Source: an uncultured Ruthenibacterium sp.
Lineage (GTDB): Bacteria; Bacillota; Clostridia; Oscillospirales; Ruminococcaceae
Direction of reading: 5' to 3'
Assembly: GCA_944386565.1 (NCBI GenBank)
Contig: CALXBO010000001.1
Location: 62,001-126,000 of the forward strand
DNA: 64,000 bases
In this document: piece after piece, positions 49,643 to 58,589 of the stretch
Layout: every line of letters starts with the position of its first letter
Numbering within the stretch: the first letter of the stretch is position 1
Notes under the pieces: model-generated
What the model was told of the DNA's origin: nothing
The model's database searches: none
What the model saw: the letters and a program-made list of their open reading frames with translations, nothing else
Position numbers and translations under genes: made by a program

Positions 49643-50281
49643 TTATAATGTCTTGCGCCCGGTGCGGCAGATGTCCCGCAGGCAGCAGATCTCGCACATC
49701 GCCTTGCGCGCCGTGCAGACCGCGCGCCCGTGCATCACGCAGCGGTGGCAGAAATCGTTTGACTCCTCCGGCGGCAGCACCTTCCACAGCGCCTTTTCCA
49801 CCTTCACGGGATCTTTTTCATCCGTCACGAACCCGATGCGGTTGGCAAGGCGGATGCAGTGCGTGTCCGTCACCACCGCGGGCTCGCCGAAAATATCGCC
49901 GCGCACGAGGTTTGCGCTCTTGCGCCCCACGCCCGGCAGACGCAGCAGGTCCTTCATCTCGCGGGGCACGTGGCCGCCGTATTCGTCCAGCACCATCCGC
50001 GCCATGGCCGCGATGTCGCGCGCTTTGCTGCGCCCGAGCCCGCACGGACGGACGATCTCCTCGATCGCGTCCGCTCCCGCGTCGGCCAGAGCCTCGAGAG
50101 ACGGATATTTCGCAAACAGCTCCTCCGTCACAATGTTGACGCGAGCGTCGGTGCACTGGGCGGCAAGGCGGACGCCCACAAGAAGCTGCCAAGCATCCTC
50201 ATAGGTCAGCGTGCATTCGCTGACGGGGTATTCCTGCTTCAGACGCTCCACGATTTCCAGAGTATCCTTTTTTGTGCGCAT
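49643..50281 (-). CDS. nth: endonuclease III (base excision repair glycosylase/AP lyase)
   Basis: 212 aa. The helix-hairpin-helix LLRLPGVGRKSANLV carries the catalytic Lys, VVTDTHCIR the catalytic Asp, and the C-terminal CTARKAMCEICCLRDIC gives the Cys ligands (6-2-5 spacing) of the [4Fe-4S] cluster. It removes oxidised pyrimidines and cleaves abasic sites. AGAGGGATGAGCG precedes the ATG. Transcribed divergently from glyA from overlapping promoters. Confidence 0.96.
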   Translation of the reverse strand: MRTKKDTLEIVERLKQEYPVSECTLTYEDAWQLLVGVRLAAQCTDARVNIVTEELFAKYPSLEALADAGADAIEEIVRPCGLGRSKARDIAAMARMVLDEYGGHVPREMKDLLRLPGVGRKSANLVRGDIFGEPAVVTDTHCIRLANRIGFVTDEKDPVKVEKALWKVLPPEESNDFCHRCVMHGRAVCTARKAMCEICCLRDICRTGRKTL

Positions 50282-50310
50282 CGCTCATCCCTCTCTTTCA
50301 TTCGTCCCAT

Positions 50311-50358
50311 ATCATAGCACAAACGCCGCTTGTGCACAACTGCGGTTTGCATTATAAT
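50311..50358. promoter_or_regulatory. overlapping divergent promoters of nth and glyA
   Basis: Plus strand: TTGTGC (50330-50335), 17 bp, TATAAT (50353-50358) for glyA. Minus strand: TTGTGC (50334-50339), 17 bp, TATGAT (50311-50316) for nth. The two -35 boxes overlap inside the palindrome TTGTGCACAA (50330-50339), so RNA polymerase can probably use only one at a time. Confidence 0.8.
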
Positions 50359-50396
50359 ATAAAGTAATTTCCAATTCAAGAGAGGGGTTTTCACCA

Positions 50397-51647
50397 ATGT
50401 ACAGCGATTTGATGGACACCATCGGCTTTGTGGCCTCGCAGGACCCGGAAGTGGCTGCGGCCATGAAGGCGGAACTCGACCGGCAGCGCGCCAACATCGA
50501 GCTGATCGCATCCGAGAACATCGTTTCTCCGGCCGTGATGGCTGCGATGGGCAGCGTGCTCACCAACAAGTACGCGGAGGGGTATCCCGCGCACCGCTAC
50601 TACGGCGGCTGTCAGTGTGTGGACGTGGTGGAAAACATCGCGCGCGACCGTGCCTGCAAGCTGTTCGGCGCGGAGCACGCCAACGTGCAGCCCCACTCCG
50701 GCGCACAGGCGAACCTCGCCGTGTACTTTGCGCTTCTGAACCTCGGCGACACGGTCCTCGGCATGGATCTGTCGAACGGCGGCCACCTCACGCACGGCAG
50801 CCCCGTCAACATGTCGGGCAAGAACTACAACTTCATTGCCTACGGCGTGGACGAGAACGGCTATCTCGACTATGCGGATCTCGAGAAAAAGGCGCATGAG
50901 CATCATCCGAAGATGATCGTCGCGGGCGCGTCCGCCTATGCGCGCGTTATCGACTTCGAGCGCATCTCGAAAATTGCGGCCGACGTCGGAGCCATCTTCA
51001 TGGTCGATATGGCGCACATTGCCGGCCTTGTGGCCGCGGGCGTGCACCCGAGCCCCGTGCCGTATGCCGACGTTGTCACGACGACGACGCACAAGACGCT
51101 GCGCGGCCCGCGCGGCGGTCTCATCCTGTGCCGTGAACAGTATGCCAAGGCCATCGACAAGGCCATCTTCCCCGGCACGCAGGGCGGCCCGCTCGAGCAC
51201 ATCATCGCCGCGAAAGCCGTGTGCTTCGGCGAGGCGCTGCGCCCCGAATTCAAGACGTATCAGGAGAACATCGTGAAGAACGCGAAGGCTCTGGCCGATG
51301 CGCTGCTCAGCGAGGGCGTGAAGCTCGTGTCCGGCGGCACGGACAACCACCTCATGACGGTGGACCTGCGCGGCACGGACGTCACGGGCAAGGAGCTCGA
51401 GCATCGTCTCGACGAGGTTCGCATCACCGCGAACAAGAACACCGTCCCGAACGACCCGAATTCTCCGTTCGTCACCTCCGGTGTGCGCATCGGCACGCCC
51501 GCCGTCACGACGCGCGGCTTCGGCGAGGAAGAGATGAAAGTGATCGCGAAGTGCATCGCGAACTGCATCTTCCGCTTCGAGGAGACGAAAGAAGAGACGA
51601 TCGCAGCGGTGGATGAGCTGACAAAGCGGTTCCCGCTGTACGAATAA
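50397..51647 (+). CDS. glyA: serine hydroxymethyltransferase
   Basis: 416 aa; PLP enzyme interconverting serine and glycine while charging tetrahydrofolate with a one-carbon unit. [42 protein letters not shown] and the PLP-lysine motif [16 protein letters not shown] are all intact, with TRGFGEEEM near the C-terminus. GAGAGGGG precedes the ATG. It heads a glyA-esterase-rarA cluster. Confidence 0.98.
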   Translation: MYSDLMDTIGFVASQDPEVAAAMKAELDRQRANIELIASENIVSPAVMAAMGSVLTNKYAEGYPAHRYYGGCQCVDVVENIARDRACKLFGAEHANVQPHSGAQANLAVYFALLNLGDTVLGMDLSNGGHLTHGSPVNMSGKNYNFIAYGVDENGYLDYADLEKKAHEHHPKMIVAGASAYARVIDFERISKIAADVGAIFMVDMAHIAGLVAAGVHPSPVPYADVVTTTTHKTLRGPRGGLILCREQYAKAIDKAIFPGTQGGPLEHIIAAKAVCFGEALRPEFKTYQENIVKNAKALADALLSEGVKLVSGGTDNHLMTVDLRGTDVTGKELEHRLDEVRITANKNTVPNDPNSPFVTSGVRIGTPAVTTRGFGEEEMKVIAKCIANCIFRFEETKEETIAAVDELTKRFPLYE

Positions 51648-51669
51648 TAAGGAAAGAGAACTCAGAACT

Positions 51670-52521
51670 ATGGCCAGTGTAACCTGTAAACTGCGCTCCG
51701 ACGTGATGCAGACGACCGTCGAAGTACAGCTGTATTTTCCCACTGATCTGCCCGCGGAAGTGGGCAATGACGTCAAGGGCGTCATCACGCTGCTGCACGG
51801 CTTCACCAACTGCGGCGACAGCTGGATGCAGATGACCGCCGCACAGCGCTATGCCGCCGACAACGGCCTTGTGCTCATTGCACCGGACTGCGACAATTCC
51901 TTCTATCAGGATATGAAGTACGGCGGCGCGTACCATACGTTTGTCACACAGGAGCTGCCCGATCAGCTCTCGCGCATCTTCCGCCTGCCGCGCGAGCGGG
52001 AGAAGAATTTCATTGCGGGATTGTCGATGGGCGGGTACGGCGCGCTGTACCTCGGCCTTTCGCACCCCGATCTCTACGCCGGGTGCGCCTCGTTCTCCGG
52101 TGCGGTCGACCTCGGCATGATGCTCCAGTACGGCCCGCGCGAGGCGCTTTTGCCGGTCTTCGGCCCGGTGTTCGGCGAGGAACTGAAGCTTCCGGAGTCG
52201 AGCGATCTGTACACGCTGTTTGAGAAAGTGTCCAAACTGCCCGCGGATCGGCAGCCGAAGATCTATCTCTCGAACGGGCTCGAGGACACGCCCGTGTATG
52301 AGATCCGCCGCCAGAACGACCGCCTGCACAGCGTGGTGAAGGATCTTCCTCTGGCGCACTACCGCCGCATGGAGTGGACGGGTGTGCATGAGTGGAACTT
52401 CTGGGACCGCAGCCTTGTGTATGCCATCGACTATTTCCTTGAAAACGGTTATGCCGCGCGCAAACTGGCCGATTGGCGCTCGGAGCCGACGGTGTTTGAC
52501 GGCGAAGGGAAGAACGTATGA
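51670..52521 (+). CDS. alpha/beta-hydrolase esterase (esterase D/tributyrin esterase-like)
   Basis: 283 aa. LLHGFTNCGDSWM contributes the oxyanion region, FIAGLSMGGYGALYLG the nucleophile Ser near residue 118, LSNGLEDTPVYE the acid and GVHEWNFWDR the catalytic His. No signal peptide, so cytosolic. Related enzymes cleave short-chain acyl esters or S-formylglutathione. It is 22 bp after glyA and overlaps rarA by 4 nt. The physiological substrate is unknown. Confidence 0.92.
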   Translation: MASVTCKLRSDVMQTTVEVQLYFPTDLPAEVGNDVKGVITLLHGFTNCGDSWMQMTAAQRYAADNGLVLIAPDCDNSFYQDMKYGGAYHTFVTQELPDQLSRIFRLPREREKNFIAGLSMGGYGALYLGLSHPDLYAGCASFSGAVDLGMMLQYGPREALLPVFGPVFGEELKLPESSDLYTLFEKVSKLPADRQPKIYLSNGLEDTPVYEIRRQNDRLHSVVKDLPLAHYRRMEWTGVHEWNFWDRSLVYAIDYFLENGYAARKLADWRSEPTVFDGEGKNV

Positions 52522-53768
52522 AAGAGCCTCTGGCACAGCGGCTTCGCCCGCGCACGCTCGGTGAGGTGTGCGGACAGAAGCACCTGCTCGGCGAAAACTG
52601 CCTGTTCCGGCGCACGCTGGAGTCGGGCAGAGTCCCGAACATGATCTTTTACGGGCCGCCGGGCGTCGGCAAGACGACCGTGGCACGCATCATCGCGGAA
52701 AAGAGCAACATGTATCTCCATGCGCTCAACGGCACCTCGGCGGGCACGGCGGACATCAAAAGCGCCGTGAACAGCGTGGGCACGCTCGGCGCGCAGAACG
52801 GTGTTCTGCTCTACCTCGATGAGATCCAGTATCTCAACAAAAAGCAGCAGCAGAGCCTGCTCGAATGGGTCGAGTCCGGTGATATCACGCTCATCGCCTC
52901 CACGACGGAGAACCCGGCGTTTTACGTCTACGGCGCGCTGCTCTCGCGTGTGACTGTATTCGAGTTCAAGGCGCTCACAACGGCCGACGTGCGCGAGGGC
53001 CTTGAGCGCGCGGTGGAGAAGATCCGGGAACTGGACGGCACGGAGCTGACAGCCGATCCCGACGCTCTCAACGCCGTGGCACTCGCGGCGGGCGGCGATA
53101 TGCGCAAGGCGCTCGGAATGCTGGATTTCGCCGCATCCGGTGCGCCGGACGGACACATCACGAAAGAGCTCGTCTCACAGCTCACTGTCCACACGGCTGC
53201 GCGCTACGACAAGAGCGACGACATGCACTACGACTGCATCTCCGCGCTCCAGAAGAGCATCCGCGGTTCCGACCCGGATGCCGCCGTGTACTATCTCGCG
53301 CGCATCCTCGAGGGCGGGGACATGCTCTCGGCCTGCCGGCGGCTGCTCGTCATTGCCGCCGAGGACGTCGGGCTTGCGTACCCGCAGGCCATCGCCGTGA
53401 CGAAGGCGTGCGTGGACAGCGCGCTCCAGCTCGGCATGCCCGAAGCGCGTCTGCCGCTGGCCGACGCGGCCATTCTGCTCGCCACCGCTCCGAAGAGCAA
53501 TTCCGGCCACGAGGCGATCGCCGCCGCCATGGCGGACATCGGGGCGGGAAAGGCGTATCCCGTTCCGCGCCAGCTTCAGAACAAGCACTACGACGGAGCG
53601 GACGCGCGGGTGAAGGGGCAGTATTACCTCTACCCGCATGACTACGAGAACCATTGGGTGCGCCAGCAGTATCTGCCCGACGAACTGGCGAGGCGCAAGT
53701 ACTACGAGTACGGCCCGAACAAAACGGAGCAGGCCGCCAAGGCATATTGGGACAGGATCAAAAAGTAA
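52518..53768 (+). CDS. rarA: replication-associated recombination protein A (AAA+ clamp-loader-like ATPase)
   Basis: 416 aa. RLRPRTLGEVCGQKHLLG at the N-terminus, Walker A FYGPPGVGKTT, Walker B LLYLDEIQYLNKKQQ, sensor 1 STTENPAF, then the MgsA tetramerisation domain with SIRGSDPDAAVYYLARILEGG and YPVPRQLQNKHYDG. RarA/MgsA acts at stalled replication forks. The ATGA overlap with the esterase couples translation. Confidence 0.96.
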   Translation: MKEPLAQRLRPRTLGEVCGQKHLLGENCLFRRTLESGRVPNMIFYGPPGVGKTTVARIIAEKSNMYLHALNGTSAGTADIKSAVNSVGTLGAQNGVLLYLDEIQYLNKKQQQSLLEWVESGDITLIASTTENPAFYVYGALLSRVTVFEFKALTTADVREGLERAVEKIRELDGTELTADPDALNAVALAAGGDMRKALGMLDFAASGAPDGHITKELVSQLTVHTAARYDKSDDMHYDCISALQKSIRGSDPDAAVYYLARILEGGDMLSACRRLLVIAAEDVGLAYPQAIAVTKACVDSALQLGMPEARLPLADAAILLATAPKSNSGHEAIAAAMADIGAGKAYPVPRQLQNKHYDGADARVKGQYYLYPHDYENHWVRQQYLPDELARRKYYEYGPNKTEQAAKAYWDRIKK

Positions 53769-53783
53769 ATCCGCGTTTGAAAC

Positions 53784-53812
53784 AAGGCGCTGCCGGGTCC
53801 GGCGGCGCCTTT
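53784..53812 (+). terminator. terminator after rarA
   Basis: Imperfect stem AAGGCGCTGCCGG/CCGGCGGCGCCTT with TTTT following. Confidence 0.75.
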
Positions 53813-53884
53813 TCCGTGCGTGCAGGATTTTTCAAGATTCGTCTGATACACTGAGAGTCAGAACACGGAAAAGGGGAGAACGGC

Positions 53885-54676
53885 ATGGAGAACGGAGGGC
53901 GGAATGTCCGGCGCGCGGTATCGACGCGCCGCGCGGCACATCTGCGTTCCGTACGGAGAAGAAAGCGGAGAAGAAGGCGGCTGCTCGGCCTGACGCTGAT
54001 GTGCTTTGCCGCTGCTGCGGCGTTGTGGCTGGTTCTGGCCGGAGCAAAACAGCCGGCGGACGGTGCGGTTCAGCCGGCGACGCAAAGCACGCTGCCGGAA
54101 ACTGCCGGGACACCGGAATCCGCGGCACAGGACGACGCATGGCAGCTGGTTCTCGTCAACCGCGACCATCCGCTGCCCGATGACCTCACAGTGGAAACCG
54201 TTCAGCTCTCGAACGGAGAACAGGTGGACGCGCGCATCTATCCGGCTCTTCAGGAGATGTTTGACGAGATGCGCGCGCAGGGGCTGTACCCTGTGGTTGC
54301 ATCGGGATATCGCACGCGCGAGACACAGCAGCGCATCCTTGACGACAAGATCACAGCCTACTGCAGCGAGGGCTATCCGTACGAACAGGCAAAAGCGCTT
54401 GCCGAGGAGTGGGTGGCGCTCCCGGGAACCAGCGAGCACGAGTTGGGACTTGCGGTCGACATCAATGCGGACAACGTCAATTCGACCGGACAGGAAGTAT
54501 ACGACTGGCTCTTGCAGAACGCTTGGTGCTACGGGTTCATCCAGCGCTATCCCGCGGACAAAACGGACATCACCGGCATCTCCAACGAACCGTGGCATTA
54601 CCGCTACGTGGGATTGGAAGCGGCCGAAGAGATCACACAGCAGGGAATCTGCCTTGAGGAATATCTCGGCGCTTAG
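53885..54676 (+). CDS. VanY-type D-alanyl-D-alanine carboxypeptidase
   Basis: 263 aa. A very basic N-terminus (RRRKRRRRR around residues 23-32) precedes one membrane helix (~35-52), then a linker and the VanY domain: VVASGYRTRETQQ, zinc ligands in TSEHELGLAVDIN and EPWHYRYVG. It trims the terminal D-Ala from peptidoglycan stem peptides outside the membrane. AAGGGGAGAACGGC precedes the ATG. No vancomycin-resistance genes are nearby, so a housekeeping wall-remodelling role is likely. Confidence 0.93.
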   Translation: MENGGRNVRRAVSTRRAAHLRSVRRRKRRRRRLLGLTLMCFAAAAALWLVLAGAKQPADGAVQPATQSTLPETAGTPESAAQDDAWQLVLVNRDHPLPDDLTVETVQLSNGEQVDARIYPALQEMFDEMRAQGLYPVVASGYRTRETQQRILDDKITAYCSEGYPYEQAKALAEEWVALPGTSEHELGLAVDINADNVNSTGQEVYDWLLQNAWCYGFIQRYPADKTDITGISNEPWHYRYVGLEAAEEITQQGICLEEYLGA

Positions 54677-54690
54677 CAATGGCTGAAAAG

Positions 54691-54747
54691 AAAAGCTCCC
54701 GCGCAGGGAGGAAAAGCAATTTTCCTCTCCCTGTGTGGGAGCTTTTT
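54691..54747. terminator. long bidirectional terminator hairpin
   Basis: AAAAGCTCCC...CAGGGAGGAAAA pairs with TTTTCCTCTCCCTG...GGGAGCTTTT around a 4-nt loop, with T-runs on both strands. It separates the VanY gene from the Sel1-repeat gene. Confidence 0.88.
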
Positions 54748-54762
54748 GATTGGAGGATGCGG

Positions 54763-57162
54763 TTATTTCCGTTTCGATCCGCCGGTGAACAAGCTCGTGA
54801 TCGCATGGCCGAAAGCCTTGCACTCGGACACGAACGCCTGCCCGAAACGGGAGCCGAAGCCGGAATTGGAGGTGTTCTGATAGAGCGTGAATCCTTTCAC
54901 GATCAGAACAAGGACGAGGACGAGCTGCGCGATCGACAGCAGGGCGATGACGATGTTGCCGATCAACGGGACATGCACGGTGCGGAATGCCTGCACGAGG
55001 ACAGTCGTCAGGATGATCCCCAGCAGATACCGGGCGCAGCGCGCGAAATCGCCGTCGAACGAGGCCTGACGCGCCTGTTCCGCGCGAAGGTTTTCCTGTT
55101 CGGCCTGCTGCCGGTTCAGCTCGTTCTCCGCGGCCGACAGGTCGTTCAGCAGCTGCTGGGAAACGGTGTAGCCGCCCTGCTTGGCCTGTTCGAAATAACG
55201 GCGGGCCTGCGCGAGGTCCTTCGGCATACCCAGTCCGTAGAGGCTGCAGCGGCCGAGGCCCGCCCATGCAGGCGCCGCGAACTCGTAGCGCGCATCCGCC
55301 GAACGGTAGTATTCGATGGCGCGGTCGTAATCGACCGGCGTGCCGATGCCGAACAGATAGCAGTTGCCGAGGATGGACGCAAAGCAGATGGAAGCGGGGC
55401 CGCCCATTTCGGAAATCGCCGCCTGATGGGCGTTGTATGCTTCCTGCGCCCAGTAGAACGTCTGAGCGGGATCGCGGTCGTCGCGGACGAGCATATAGTC
55501 AGCGATGTTTGCGGCGGCATAGGCGTACTGCACGATCGCGTTCCGCTTCAGGTCGTACTCGCCCTCGGGGCGGGTGCGGGCGGCAGCCTGATACCATTTG
55601 ATCCCGTTCACAACGTCCTTCTTTGCACCGCGCTCTTCCAGATAGCAACGTGCGAGCAGGTACTGGGAGGACACGTTGCCGGACGCGGCCAGCCGTCCCA
55701 GATGCTGCAGGGAATCGCCGGGATTCTTGGAGGAGCACAGGTCAAACAGCGCCTGTGCGAAATCGCAGCTTGCGGCTTTTTCCAGCCAGCGGCGCTTTTC
55801 GGGGTTGGAGTCTGCCGTGCCCTCCAGACAGAGATTGGCGTAACTGTACATCGCTTCAATATAGCCGTTTTCTGCGGACGTGCGCAGCCAGCGTGCGGCT
55901 TCGGAGGGATTCGCCTGCACCCCGTCGCCGTGATGCAGACACACGCCCAAATAGTACGCCGCCTTGGAACTGCCGCGCTCTGCGGCCTGACGCAGGAAAG
56001 GTACCGCCTGATCCGGGGCCTGTGAGAGCAGCGCGATCCCTTTTTCACACAAGTCGTCCGACTCGATCCATGACGCGGCATGCTCGTTGCCCATCAGCGC
56101 GGCACACTCCGCCCACAGGCGGCGCCGGGTGTACGACGTGCAGTTGCAGAACAGCCATTCGGCGCGGTCGCTCGTAACGGGCAGCCCGTTCACCGTGCCG
56201 TAATTGTCGGCATCGTCATCGAGAAGCAGATTGATCGCGTCCTGATAGACGCGGAAGGTGTGGAGCGTCATGCCTTCCGGAACGGGCGGGGTCGAAGTTG
56301 CGGGCGGGAATTGATACAGCGCCAGCAGCAGACGGGCAATTTCGGGCGCGCCGCGGACGATCCATGCATCCTCCACGTCTTTGGCGGGGATCTTGCCGGA
56401 TTCCCGGGAATCGAGGACGATCTGCGCGCGGACGCGCAGGAACATGTCTTCCGCCGAGTGGATCACTTCGTCGAGAAGAGAGCACGCATACACGGGCTTG
56501 GATTCCAGAAGTTCCAGAGCGAGTTCATATTTGACGGATTCGTCGCCGTTCTCGGCCGCGCGCTTCACCCATGTGTCGGCCTGTGCGGCATTCGCCGCGC
56601 ACCCGTAGCCGGTGCGGGAATAGCGGGCGAGGACGAGCGCTGCCTCGGCGCTGCCGAGCTCACTGGCAAGACCGTAATAGCGCGCGCTCTCCTTCGGGTT
56701 TTCAAGCGGAGCCTTGGAGAAGAGTTCGCCCAGCTGCAGGAAGATGCGCTGCTCCTGTTCGGCCGTGTAGACGGACTGTCCGACGTTCTTTTCCGCGCGC
56801 TGCAGATAGGAGAGGGCGGATTCGCTGTCGTTCATTGCAAGGCTGTTCTGAGCCATCGCCAGGATGGCAGCAGGGTCTCCCTCTTCGGCGAGACGGCGCT
56901 GCTGATAGAGGGGAAGCTCTTCGACGGATGAAGTATCCGCGGCCATCTCCGGTTCGCGGGAGTCGGCCAGTTCCTGACGCGCCTGTTCGCTGCCCGCCTG
57001 TGCGGCAGCTTCCAGATTCGAGCGGTACAGTTCTTCGCTGACGTCCGTGCCTTTGCCGAGACGGTAGCACTGTGCGATGGCGTACAGGGCGTCGGCGCTG
57101 TCGGGGTCGATTTCGGGATCGTCGAGCAGTTCGTTCAGATTCATTTCCTCATACAGATACAT
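54763..57162 (-). CDS. Sel1/TPR-repeat protein with C-terminal membrane helices
   Basis: 799 aa. Many Sel1-like helical repeats run from ~10 to ~680, the clearest being AAYYLGVCLHHGDGVQ, EAARWLRTSAENGYIEAMYSYANLCLEG, SQYLLARCYLEERG and GLGRCSLYGLGMPKD. A short coiled coil (~685-710, Glu/Gln-rich) is followed by two hydrophobic segments near 720-765, so the repeats face the cytosol. Start chosen at 57162 (GGAGG ten bases upstream); an ATG three codons earlier is too close to that site. It lies 16 bp after the duplicated-domain membrane protein. Sel1 repeats scaffold signalling complexes; partner unknown. Confidence 0.85.
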   Translation of the reverse strand: MYLYEEMNLNELLDDPEIDPDSADALYAIAQCYRLGKGTDVSEELYRSNLEAAAQAGSEQARQELADSREPEMAADTSSVEELPLYQQRRLAEEGDPAAILAMAQNSLAMNDSESALSYLQRAEKNVGQSVYTAEQEQRIFLQLGELFSKAPLENPKESARYYGLASELGSAEAALVLARYSRTGYGCAANAAQADTWVKRAAENGDESVKYELALELLESKPVYACSLLDEVIHSAEDMFLRVRAQIVLDSRESGKIPAKDVEDAWIVRGAPEIARLLLALYQFPPATSTPPVPEGMTLHTFRVYQDAINLLLDDDADNYGTVNGLPVTSDRAEWLFCNCTSYTRRRLWAECAALMGNEHAASWIESDDLCEKGIALLSQAPDQAVPFLRQAAERGSSKAAYYLGVCLHHGDGVQANPSEAARWLRTSAENGYIEAMYSYANLCLEGTADSNPEKRRWLEKAASCDFAQALFDLCSSKNPGDSLQHLGRLAASGNVSSQYLLARCYLEERGAKKDVVNGIKWYQAAARTRPEGEYDLKRNAIVQYAYAAANIADYMLVRDDRDPAQTFYWAQEAYNAHQAAISEMGGPASICFASILGNCYLFGIGTPVDYDRAIEYYRSADARYEFAAPAWAGLGRCSLYGLGMPKDLAQARRYFEQAKQGGYTVSQQLLNDLSAAENELNRQQAEQENLRAEQARQASFDGDFARCARYLLGIILTTVLVQAFRTVHVPLIGNIVIALLSIAQLVLVLVLIVKGFTLYQNTSNSGFGSRFGQAFVSECKAFGHAITSLFTGGSKRK

Positions 57163-57178
57163 AGCAAACATTCCTCCC

Positions 57179-58345
57179 TCAAGAAGATGTGGTTTCGCTC
57201 ATGTCGCTCAGGTCGATTTCAGAGATCGCGCCGTATTCGCGGCGCACTTCGAAACGCACGTCGTCCAGTGTGTCGTACAGGGTGTAGCTTGCGCCACAGT
57301 CTTTGAACGAAAGGACTTCTGTCGCGTTTGCCTTCGCGTCGCGGTATTCGATGGCCCAGATGCTTGTATCGGAGATCGGGCACGCGGGATCGGTTTCGAT
57401 GTTGTCGTTCGTGCGGTAGACGCCGGAGACCTCGAGCGCGATGAAAATGCGGCTCTCGATGCCGATCGACGGCTCTGTCACAAGAACGCACAGAGGTTTG
57501 ATCGTGTACTGGTCCGTGTACCAGTCGACGATGACATAGTTTCCGGCATAACGGTTCGTCAGAGCATTGTTGACGTCAAACGCGGCGCCGTTGCTGTCTC
57601 CGAGAAGCCCGGCCATGCTGCGGGAGGCAAAATCCGCCAGAGAAGCACGGACGGAATCGGACGGCTGCGCGGACGGCGTGATGTAATATTCGTCGGACGA
57701 GACCGTGTACGTCATCGAATCGCGCGACAGCTTCATCCGGTATTCATCGCAGGCGGAAGAATCTACTTCGGCGGTGAATGTGACGGTATCACCTGTCGCG
57801 AGGTCGTAATCGCGGTCCACGGAGATGCGGACGCAGGCGAGGAAGGGGCTGTCGTCCATCTGGGCGTATGTCAGGCTGATGTCCGGGCTTGCGCCTTCCG
57901 TCTTGACCTCGAGAGACGCGAACGGGTCGACTTCTTCGTAGTCGGGAACGTCAACGGTATAGGTGTATTTCGTATCGGAGAGCTTCATTTTATACTCGTC
58001 GCACACCGATTGATCCACACTGGCGCGGAATGTCACCGTGTCTCCGTTTTTCAGCTCCGAAAGATGTTCCGGGACAGTGTACTCGACGGACTGCAGGAAC
58101 GGGGTGTCCGGTTCCCAGCTCACCTCCAGCGAAATGTCGGGGCTTTCGCCGTGGGCTTCAATCTGCAGGGTGGCAAACGGATCGACCGCTTCATACCAAG
58201 CGCGGCGCACTGCATTTCCCGCGACGGTCACCAGGGCAATCACGAGAAGAAGCACGACGGCAGCCGCGACGATTTTCCGCCCGGTCTGCACCGAGACATT
58301 GGACTGCTTTCCGTCACCGGCGGGTTCATGACGATTTTCTGCCAT
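57179..58345 (-). CDS. single-pass membrane protein with a duplicated extracytoplasmic domain
   Basis: 388 aa. After ~25 polar residues there is one membrane helix (~25-46). Two copies of a ~80-aa module follow: DPFATLQIEAHGESPDISL and DPFASLEVKTEGASPDISL, each followed by a GDTVTF strand and CDEY(K/R)MKLS. A C-terminal domain (~220-388) has no family I recognise. The module looks like an all-beta domain of the type called 'YARHG-less' or DUF-type in clostridial surface proteins; I cannot name it. GAGGAG precedes the ATG at 58345. Divergent from the kinase operon with a 244-bp gap, and likely a sensor for it (inference). Confidence 0.8.
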   Translation of the reverse strand: MAENRHEPAGDGKQSNVSVQTGRKIVAAAVVLLLVIALVTVAGNAVRRAWYEAVDPFATLQIEAHGESPDISLEVSWEPDTPFLQSVEYTVPEHLSELKNGDTVTFRASVDQSVCDEYKMKLSDTKYTYTVDVPDYEEVDPFASLEVKTEGASPDISLTYAQMDDSPFLACVRISVDRDYDLATGDTVTFTAEVDSSACDEYRMKLSRDSMTYTVSSDEYYITPSAQPSDSVRASLADFASRSMAGLLGDSNGAAFDVNNALTNRYAGNYVIVDWYTDQYTIKPLCVLVTEPSIGIESRIFIALEVSGVYRTNDNIETDPACPISDTSIWAIEYRDAKANATEVLSFKDCGASYTLYDTLDDVRFEVRREYGAISEIDLSDMSETTSS

Positions 58346-58532
58346 ATAAAACACTCCTCAAACACCAGATTTTTGCTTTCACATTTTGTATCGTGCGGCG
58401 TTTGTGCGAAGTTAAAGAACTTTTCGAAAAATTTTTTCAGAATGCGTTTAACTCTTCCGCAAGACGTGCCGATATTACTGTTATCATAGCGCACTTTGAG
58501 AAAAAGTGCCATAGATGCAAAGAAAAAACCGC

Positions 58533-58561
58533 TTGTCGGCCTTTTGCCGTGATGCTATACT
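58533..58561 (+). promoter_or_regulatory. promoter of the kinase-vWA-PP2C operon
   Basis: TTGTCG (58533-58538), 17 bp, TATACT (58556-58561). A hairpin (GCACTTT/AAAAGTGC, 58491-58509) lies just upstream, between this promoter and the divergent gene, and may be an operator. Confidence 0.75.
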
Positions 58562-58589
58562 GAAATGAAAGAGTCAGGAGGAATTCTAT

